Shown here in pieces: positions 6,817 to 11,802 of a DNA stretch of 11,802 nucleotides; position 1 is the first letter of the stretch; each line of letters opens with the position of its first letter. The stretch spans positions 1 to 11,802 of the forward strand of contig JAFULE010000163.1 in the NCBI GenBank assembly GCA_017483235.1, in the 5' to 3' direction. Made by a program: the position numbers and the translations under genes. This DNA comes from Faecalibacterium sp. (GTDB taxonomy: Bacteria > Bacillota > Clostridia > Oscillospirales > Ruminococcaceae). The notes beneath the pieces are model-generated. The model worked only from the letters and a program-made list of their open reading frames with translations. It was not told the origin of the DNA and did not search any database.

Positions 6817-7587
6817 TCAGAACCGCAGTGACAGGCAGGAAAGCCCGCCGTCCAGCTTGCGGTATTCGCTGGTGTCCACCAGCAGCACCGGGTAGCCCGC
6901 GGCGCGCACCGCGGCTTCCACCGCCGGGTAGCCCATGGGCACGATCACCGTGCCGTTCACCCAGATGCAGTTGGCGGCATAGGCTTCCGCTTCGGGGATC
7001 TCGATGCGCTCGTACCGGGCAAACTCGGGCTTTGCCACAAATTCGCCCGACACCAGCATCTTGCCGTTTTCCAGATAATTGACACCGGTTTTCAGGTGCA
7101 GCACCTTTTCCAGCGTTACCTCGCTGCCGGTAAGGCCATGCTTTTCCAGAATGGCGAGGAACTGGCGGATGCCCTCGGCGTTGGTGCGGGCACTGCGGCC
7201 CACATAAAAGTGGTCGCCCACCATCATCACGTCGCCGCCCTCCAAGGTGCCGGGGGCGGTGATGTACTCGATTTTATCCTCGGGGAAGAATTTGCGCACC
7301 GCGCCCACGATCTCGTCCTTTTCGCCGTTGCGGCTGGCTGCGCCGGGGTTTGTGATAATAGCGCATTTGCGGGTGATGACCGCCGGATCTTCCACAAAGC
7401 AGCTGTCGGGGTAGCGCTCGTCGGCTTCCAGCACAGTTACCTGCACGCCGCACTGCCGCAGAGCGGCAATGTAGGCGTCGTGCTGCTGCAGCGCCAGTTC
7501 GTAGTCCGGTTTGCCCAGCTCGGGGCAGGAGGTAATGCCCTCGACCATGGCGCGGCAGGGCCGCCGCACGATCACATTCTGAAACAT
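6817..7587 (-). CDS. Dimethylarginine dimethylaminohydrolase (DDAH) family protein
   Basis: Cytosolic amidinotransferase-fold hydrolase expected to convert N-omega-methylated arginines to citrulline plus methylamine or dimethylamine. The 256 residues carry the catalytic set in register with Pseudomonas DDAH (254 aa; E114, H162, C249): E116 in LEGGD, H164 in LHLKTGVN and C251 in the C-terminal GGLSCLSLRF, with the substrate-binding pair E66-D67 in CFVEDPAV. I chose the ATG at 7587 because AAGAGGGAAA lies just upstream; an in-frame ATG at 7617 would add ten residues that lack a ribosome site. The gene lies 76 bases downstream of clpE on the same strand, behind a hairpin, and no -10 element is visible between them. 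Related arginine deiminases use the same fold, but length and active-site spacing favour DDAH. Actual substrate is not proven. Confidence 0.87.
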   Translation of the reverse strand: MFQNVIVRRPCRAMVEGITSCPELGKPDYELALQQHDAYIAALRQCGVQVTVLEADERYPDSCFVEDPAVITRKCAIITNPGAASRNGEKDEIVGAVRKFFPEDKIEYITAPGTLEGGDVMMVGDHFYVGRSARTNAEGIRQFLAILEKHGLTGSEVTLEKVLHLKTGVNYLENGKMLVSGEFVAKPEFARYERIEIPEAEAYAANCIWVNGTVIVPMGYPAVEAAVRAAGYPVLLVDTSEYRKLDGGLSCLSLRF

Positions 7588-7623
7588 GAGTTTTCCCTCT
7601 TTTCCATCTGTTTTCACTGCAAA

Positions 7624-7655
7624 GCCCCCGCAGCCTTTTGGCCGGCTGCGGGGGC
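7624..7655 (-). terminator. GC-rich hairpin between clpE and the DDAH gene, possible leaky terminator
   Basis: A 12-bp perfect stem, GCCCCCGCAGCC (7624-7635) with GGCTGCGGGGGC (7644-7655), has an eight-base loop. It starts nine bases past the clpE stop on the minus strand. In the clpE direction only TTTG follows the stem, whereas on the plus strand TTTTTGTTTT follows. It may therefore end clpE mRNA inefficiently and let some polymerase continue into the DDAH gene. Confidence 0.75.
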
Positions 7656-7663
7656 TTTTTGTT

Positions 7664-9985
7664 TTACTTCAGCACAATCTTGCCGTCCTCGGCATCTACG
7701 GTCAGGCTGTCGCCCGAAGCCAGCAGCCCGCCGATCAACTTTTCGGCAATGGGGTCTTCCACCTGCTTGCGGATCACCCGGCGCAGATCGCGGGCGCCGA
7801 ATTTGCCGCCCTCACACTGCTGCACCAGCGCCTTGAGCGCGGCGGGGGTGTAGCCAAAGCCAATGGCCTTTTGCTGCATGCCGGGCTTGTATTCGTCCAG
7901 CATCAAAGCGGCGATCCGCTCCAGATCGGCCTCTTCCAGCGGATTGAAAGCGATCACCTCGTCCACACGGCCAAGGAACTCGGGCCGCAAAAAGTCCGAC
8001 AGAGCTTTCATCACCTTTTCTTTGCTGCGGTCGGCGGCCGACTTGTTAAAGCCCAGCCCGCCGCTGCCCTGCTGGCTTGAGCCGGCATTCGAGGTCATGC
8101 AGATGACCGTGTTGGAAAAATCCACCGCGCGGCCCTGGGCGTCGTTGATCTTGCCCTCGTCCAGGATCTGCAAAAGGATGTTCATCACATCGGGGTGGGC
8201 CTTTTCGATCTCGTCGAACAGCACCACGCTGTAGGGGCGGCGGCGCACCTTTTCGGTCAGCTGGCCGGCCTCGTCGTAGCCCACATAGCCCGGGGGCGAA
8301 CCGATCATCCGGCTGACCGCGTGCTTTTCCATATACTCGCTCATATCCAGCCGGATCAGCGGGTCGGGACCGTCGAACAGCTGGGCGGCCAGCTGTTTGA
8401 CCAGCTCGGTTTTGCCCACGCCGGTGGGGCCCACAAAGATAAAGCTGGCGGGCCGGCGGCGGCCGCCCAGATCGGCACGGCTGCGCTTGATGGCCTGTGC
8501 CACCAGTTTGACCGCTTCGTCCTGCCCGATGATCTTGTTTTTCAGCTCGGTTTCCAGCCCTGCCAGCTTGACAAATTCGCTTTCCTGAATTTTCACTGCG
8601 GGAATGCCGGTCCACAGCTCGATCACCTTGGCCACATCTTCCATCCCCACCTGAATGTTTTCCACCAGAGGGGCCTTGGCGGCCAGTTCGGCTTCCAGCT
8701 GGGCGATCTGGGTTTTGACGGCGGCCAGCTGTTCGTAGTCGATGGGCTGGTCGGTATCCACCGCGGTCAGGGCCAGTTCGGCGTCACGGGCGCCATCCAG
8801 CTGGGCCTGCTTTTCCAGATAATCGGCCAGCTCCGGGTGGGACAGATTGCAGCAGGCGCAGGCTTCGTCCAGCAGGTCGATGGCCTTGTCGGGCAAAAAG
8901 CGGTCGGTGATATACCGCTCGGCCAGCTGCACGCTGGCGGCCAGCACGTCGGCGGGCACCTGCACATGGTGGTGGGCCTCATAATACTTTTTGATGCCGT
9001 TCATCACCGCAATGGTGTCGGCGATGCTGGGCTCTTCCACACGCACCGGCTGGAAGCGGCGCTCCAGCGCCTGATCCTTTTCGATATATTTGCGGTATTC
9101 GGCAAAGGTGGTGGCACCGATCACCTGAATTTCGCCGCGGGAGAGGGCGGGCTTTAAGATGTTGCCCGCGTTCATGCCGCCTTCGCTTTCGCCGGCGGCG
9201 GTGATGGTGTGCACCTCGTCGATGAACAAAATCACATTGCCGGCGGTTTTTACCTCTTCGATCAGGCCCTTGACCCGCTGCTCGAACTGGCCGCGGAACT
9301 GGGTGCCGGCCACAAGGGCGGTCAGATCCAGCAGATAAATTTCCTTGTGCTTCAGGGTGGCGGGCACATTGCCGGCCACAATGCGCTGGGCAATGCCCTC
9401 GGCAATGGCGGTTTTGCCCACGCCGGCCTCGCCAATGAGGCAGGGGTTATTCTTCTGGCGGCGGCTGAGGATCTGGATGGTGCGGTAGATCTCGCGGTCG
9501 CGGCCGATGATGTTATCCAGCTTGCCGGCCTTGGCCTTGCCGGTCAGGTTTTCGCCGTAGGTGTCGAGGAACTTGCGGCCGCGGCGCTTTTTGCCGCCTT
9601 TCTCCTGCTTTTTCTCCTCTTCGCCCTCGGCCCCCTTGCGGCCCATACCAAACCCAAAGGGGAAGGTGGCGTTGCCGCCGGGGGTGAATTTTTCGGGCTT
9701 CTCCTCACCGTCGTCGCCCTCGTCCTCGTCGGGCTGTTCCATCATCATCATCTGGAAGGGGTTCATATCCCCCCCGCCCATCTCATCCATCATTTGCTCC
9801 ATGCGCTCTTCCATGGTGTCCATATCCTTATCGGACATGCCAAACTGCTTCATCAGGTCCTCCACCGGCTTGATGTGCAGTTCGCGGGCGCAGCGCAGGC
9901 AATAGCCCTCCTGCTTGGTCTGCACACCTTCCATGCGCTGGACAAAGATGATGGCAGGGCGCTTGTTGCAGCGGTTACAAAGCAT
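7664..9985 (-). CDS. clpE: ClpE-type ATP-dependent unfoldase (Clp protease ATP-binding subunit)
   Basis: HSP100 hexameric AAA+ unfoldase that feeds proteins to ClpP in the cytoplasm. The 773 residues start with a zinc finger (C3-x2-C6, C29-x2-C32) in place of the double Clp_N repeat, which separates ClpE from ClpC. A Met-rich and then charged linker (about 45-140) leads to AAA-1: Walker A GEAGVGKT (185-192), Walker B ILFIDEVH (252-259), ERR arginine finger (308-310). A short coiled-coil middle region (about 385-440) follows, then AAA-2: GPTGVGKT (519-526), VVLFDE (587-592), R673 in FLGRVDE and sensor II GARDLRR (730-736). The tripeptide LGF (644-646) sits where ClpC and ClpE carry the ClpP-binding loop. 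The ribosome site AAAGGAG precedes the ATG, 19 bases after cvpA. B. subtilis ClpE has about 700 residues, so the linker makes this one long. No CtsR-like operator is seen. Confidence 0.92.
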   Translation of the reverse strand: MLCNRCNKRPAIIFVQRMEGVQTKQEGYCLRCARELHIKPVEDLMKQFGMSDKDMDTMEERMEQMMDEMGGGDMNPFQMMMMEQPDEDEGDDGEEKPEKFTPGGNATFPFGFGMGRKGAEGEEEKKQEKGGKKRRGRKFLDTYGENLTGKAKAGKLDNIIGRDREIYRTIQILSRRQKNNPCLIGEAGVGKTAIAEGIAQRIVAGNVPATLKHKEIYLLDLTALVAGTQFRGQFEQRVKGLIEEVKTAGNVILFIDEVHTITAAGESEGGMNAGNILKPALSRGEIQVIGATTFAEYRKYIEKDQALERRFQPVRVEEPSIADTIAVMNGIKKYYEAHHHVQVPADVLAASVQLAERYITDRFLPDKAIDLLDEACACCNLSHPELADYLEKQAQLDGARDAELALTAVDTDQPIDYEQLAAVKTQIAQLEAELAAKAPLVENIQVGMEDVAKVIELWTGIPAVKIQESEFVKLAGLETELKNKIIGQDEAVKLVAQAIKRSRADLGGRRRPASFIFVGPTGVGKTELVKQLAAQLFDGPDPLIRLDMSEYMEKHAVSRMIGSPPGYVGYDEAGQLTEKVRRRPYSVVLFDEIEKAHPDVMNILLQILDEGKINDAQGRAVDFSNTVICMTSNAGSSQQGSGGLGFNKSAADRSKEKVMKALSDFLRPEFLGRVDEVIAFNPLEEADLERIAALMLDEYKPGMQQKAIGFGYTPAALKALVQQCEGGKFGARDLRRVIRKQVEDPIAEKLIGGLLASGDSLTVDAEDGKIVLK

Positions 9986-10004
9986 ACGGTTCTCCTTTCA
10001 GGGG

Positions 10005-10721
10005 TCAAACAACAAAGGGGTTCAGCTGATTGAACAGCCGGTAAAATACACTGTTGGCCAGCACGGCATCGTTCAGCCACGGCAGCGAGCCACCGGTGAC
10101 AACCATCACCGTCCACACGATGCACAGGCCCAAAAACAGCAGAATGGCGGCATACACAAAGCCCACCACAATGCCCAGGGTGCGGTTGACTACACCCAGC
10201 AGCGGCAGGTTGTTTACCCCCACCAACAGGTTGACCAGTATGCTGACCACCATGCGGCAAAGGGCAAATACCACAAAAAATACCACAATGGCCAGCACCG
10301 GGGTCATCAGGGGCTGCACCACGTCGGTGACGATGGTGGCGGCCAGCGTTTCTGCCTCGGCACCCACCGCCTGGGTTATGGTTTGGCCAAATTGGTCCAG
10401 AATGGATTGGCGAAGGCTTTCGGGCAGAAAACCGCCCAGCTGCCCTGTAAGCGCCGAAAGATCAATGCTGCCGGTTTCGGCCAGAGTTTCCGCAATGCTG
10501 CGCTGGAACCGCTGGGCCATCAGCCGGTCAAAAATTTGGGGGGCAGCCCAATCGGAGGCAAACTTTGCGCCAAGAATGGCAGCCAGATTGCCAACCAGCC
10601 CCACCACCGTGGCCACAAAGCCACGGCGGCCCTGATACAGCGCAACAGCCACAAGAGCCACTGCACAGATACTATCAAAAACAAATGAAGGGGTTGTGAA
10701 CAACGCGGTCAGTTGCTGCAT
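10005..10721 (-). CDS. CvpA family membrane protein
   Basis: Integral membrane protein of the CvpA/colicin V production family, whose role in Firmicutes is poorly defined. The 238 residues show two N-terminal membrane helices (about 13-29 and 35-53) with a basic QGRRG loop between them, an extended amphipathic middle (about 60-135) and two more helices (about 139-166 and 180-208). This is the usual CvpA plan, and the GRRGF and NRTLGIVVGFVYA segments are typical. AAGGAG lies upstream of the ATG, inside the last codons of the preceding gene, whose stop overlaps this start by 13 bases. It lies 19 bases ahead of clpE, so the three genes almost certainly share a transcript. The middle region is larger than in the shortest CvpA proteins of about 165 residues. 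Confidence 0.85.
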   Translation of the reverse strand: MQQLTALFTTPSFVFDSICAVALVAVALYQGRRGFVATVVGLVGNLAAILGAKFASDWAAPQIFDRLMAQRFQRSIAETLAETGSIDLSALTGQLGGFLPESLRQSILDQFGQTITQAVGAEAETLAATIVTDVVQPLMTPVLAIVVFFVVFALCRMVVSILVNLLVGVNNLPLLGVVNRTLGIVVGFVYAAILLFLGLCIVWTVMVVTGGSLPWLNDAVLANSVFYRLFNQLNPFVV

Positions 10722-11802
10722 TGTAATAGCTTCTCCTTATTCTTCCCGTCATCCGAGGGCTGCAGTTCCAGCGCGGTGTTGCCCTCGAACAGCAGCAGAC
10801 GTTTGGTGTCCAGCACAGCAAGGGGTTTTACATCCCGCTGTTCAGACCATTGATATTCGCCGCCGGTGGAATAACATTCCACCGCGGTGTCGGTCAAAAC
10901 GTATACGGCAGTGCGGGTAAGGGTGAGGGCATTGGCGCGGGAGGTGTTCTGGTCGCTTTTGGCATCCAGATCCTTTTCCAGCAGCACCATGCGGCTGGCG
11001 GCACCATTTTCGAACAGCAAAGCAAGGCCGTTGCCCTCGGCCGACCAGCCGATCAGGGTGTCGCCGCCATAATCAAAGCGGTATTTCTCTGCGCCGTTTG
11101 AAGTGTTGTACACCGCCGCGTGGGTATCGTACAGCACCAGCACTTCGGACGAAGAACGCCACACCACACCCAGCGGCACCGCGTCGTACACCGAAGCCAG
11201 CAGGGTTTCGCCCGCCTTTTTGGTGTTGAGCAGATACAGATTGGACATCAGCCGCCCGCCCGACGCGGTAAGGGTGGCCACAGCCAGCCGGCTGTCGTCG
11301 TCCGAAAAGGCAAGGCGCACCGGGGTGCCCTCGCTTTCCACCATCTGCCAGGTGAGCATGTTTTCCATCAGCGAGCTGTACACGTTCAGCTCGGCCACAT
11401 AACGGCTGCTGCCGGTAGCCACCGCCAGAACGCCGCCATGGGACATTTCGGCCAGCAGAATGCCGCCCGAAAAGCTTTTGGTGTACAGGGTCTGGGTACG
11501 GCTTTCCACCCGCAGTTCGGTGCCCGAGCGGTTGTAGATGACAAAGCGGTGCCGCCCCACCGAAATGGCGGGCCGGGCATAGCCGGGCTGGATGGAGCGC
11601 AGCCGGTTGCCGCCGGCCGAATACAGCACGCAGTTTTCTTCGCCAAGGGCCACAAAGCCGCCGCTCATCTCCTGCAGCTGGTACAGCTCGGCAATACCGG
11701 TTTGCACCGGATAGCCGGCGGCAGGGCTGAGGGCAATGCGGGCCGAGTCGACCAAATCTTCGGCCACCGCCAGCGACGAGCCGAACACACCGCTGACATA
11801 GC
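10709..11802 (-). CDS. Beta-propeller protein resembling DUF5711 (5' end beyond the window)
   Basis: The frame is open from the right window edge to TGA at 10709-10711, giving about 364 visible residues; a GTG at 11788 could begin translation but has no ribosome site, and the reading frame continues past the edge, so the N-terminus is probably missing. The visible part is built of repeated short beta-strands with turn patterns such as GGFVALGEENCVLYS, GGVLAVATGSS and DDDSRLAVATL, as in a WD40-like propeller. Firmicutes proteins of the DUF5711 family have an N-terminal membrane anchor followed by such a domain, which would make it a surface or membrane-anchored sensor or scaffold. The overlap of its end with cvpA indicates coupling. 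No catalytic motif is seen. The fold is inferred from repeat pattern; function is unknown. Confidence 0.65.
   Translation of the reverse strand, partial: YVSGVFGSSLAVAEDLVDSARIALSPAAGYPVQTGIAELYQLQEMSGGFVALGEENCVLYSAGGNRLRSIQPGYARPAISVGRHRFVIYNRSGTELRVESRTQTLYTKSFSGGILLAEMSHGGVLAVATGSSRYVAELNVYSSLMENMLTWQMVESEGTPVRLAFSDDDSRLAVATLTASGGRLMSNLYLLNTKKAGETLLASVYDAVPLGVVWRSSSEVLVLYDTHAAVYNTSNGAEKYRFDYGGDTLIGWSAEGNGLALLFENGAASRMVLLEKDLDAKSDQNTSRANALTLTRTAVYVLTDTAVECYSTGGEYQWSEQRDVKPLAVLDTKRLLLFEGNTALELQPSDDGKNKEKLLQCSN

Noticed and set aside
8195..9157. Long plus-strand open frames opposite clpE, here and at 9209-10033.
   Set aside because: Shadows of the conserved AAA+ coding sequence; composition is repetitive and no start signals precede them.
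9986..10004. A CtsR operator or separate promoter directly before clpE.
   Set aside because: Only 19 bases separate it from cvpA; they hold the ribosome site, with no tandem CtsR-type repeat or -10.
1..11802. CRISPR arrays, tRNA or rRNA genes, insertion sequences, toxin-antitoxin or phage genes.
   Set aside because: No regularly spaced repeats, cloverleaf, terminal inverted repeats, transposase or phage motifs were seen; the gene set is chromosomal in character.

Overview
The window is compact, high-GC bacterial chromosome. Its gene set is core Firmicutes: RecQ, a ClpE-type unfoldase with an N-terminal zinc finger, CvpA, a beta-propeller protein resembling DUF5711, and an ECF sigma/anti-sigma pair. 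Strong AGGAG-type ribosome sites, sigma-A-like extended -10 elements, simple hairpin plus T-run terminators and GC-rich codon use point to a gut Clostridia of the Oscillospiraceae/Ruminococcaceae group (Gemmiger, Subdoligranulum or Faecalibacterium-like). The genus is inference. I see no IS element, phage gene, tRNA, rRNA or CRISPR array, and no gene-free stretch longer than 300 bases. The longest gap is the 270-base divergent region 1258-1527.

Layout. (A) 1-1257, minus: 5' part of recQ, cut by the window edge. (B) 1258-1527: divergent control region with an extended -10 for each direction and a perfect 8+8 bp inverted repeat at the -35 position of the rightward promoter. (C) 1528-2559, plus: a GT-A family 2 glycosyltransferase closed by a strong terminator. 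(D) 2626-6806, plus: a tight four-gene operon of ECF sigma factor, multi-pass zinc-finger anti-sigma factor, a radical SAM protein with three C-terminal CxxC pairs, and a HemN/HemW-like radical SAM protein. It lies between two terminators, and its genes overlap by 4 bases or are 2 and 6 bases apart. (E) 6817-11802, minus: a membrane-anchored propeller protein (cut by the right edge), cvpA, clpE, then a dimethylarginine dimethylaminohydrolase gene behind a hairpin.

How they work together. The most interesting unit is D. An envelope-sensing sigma/anti-sigma switch is hard-linked to two iron-sulfur radical enzymes of unassigned substrate, which suggests a regulated redox, tetrapyrrole or envelope-modification function. 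Unit E couples a propeller protein, a CvpA-type membrane protein and a protein-unfolding ATPase in one transcript. The methylarginine hydrolase is probably transcribed partly by read-through from clpE, since no promoter is visible in front of it.
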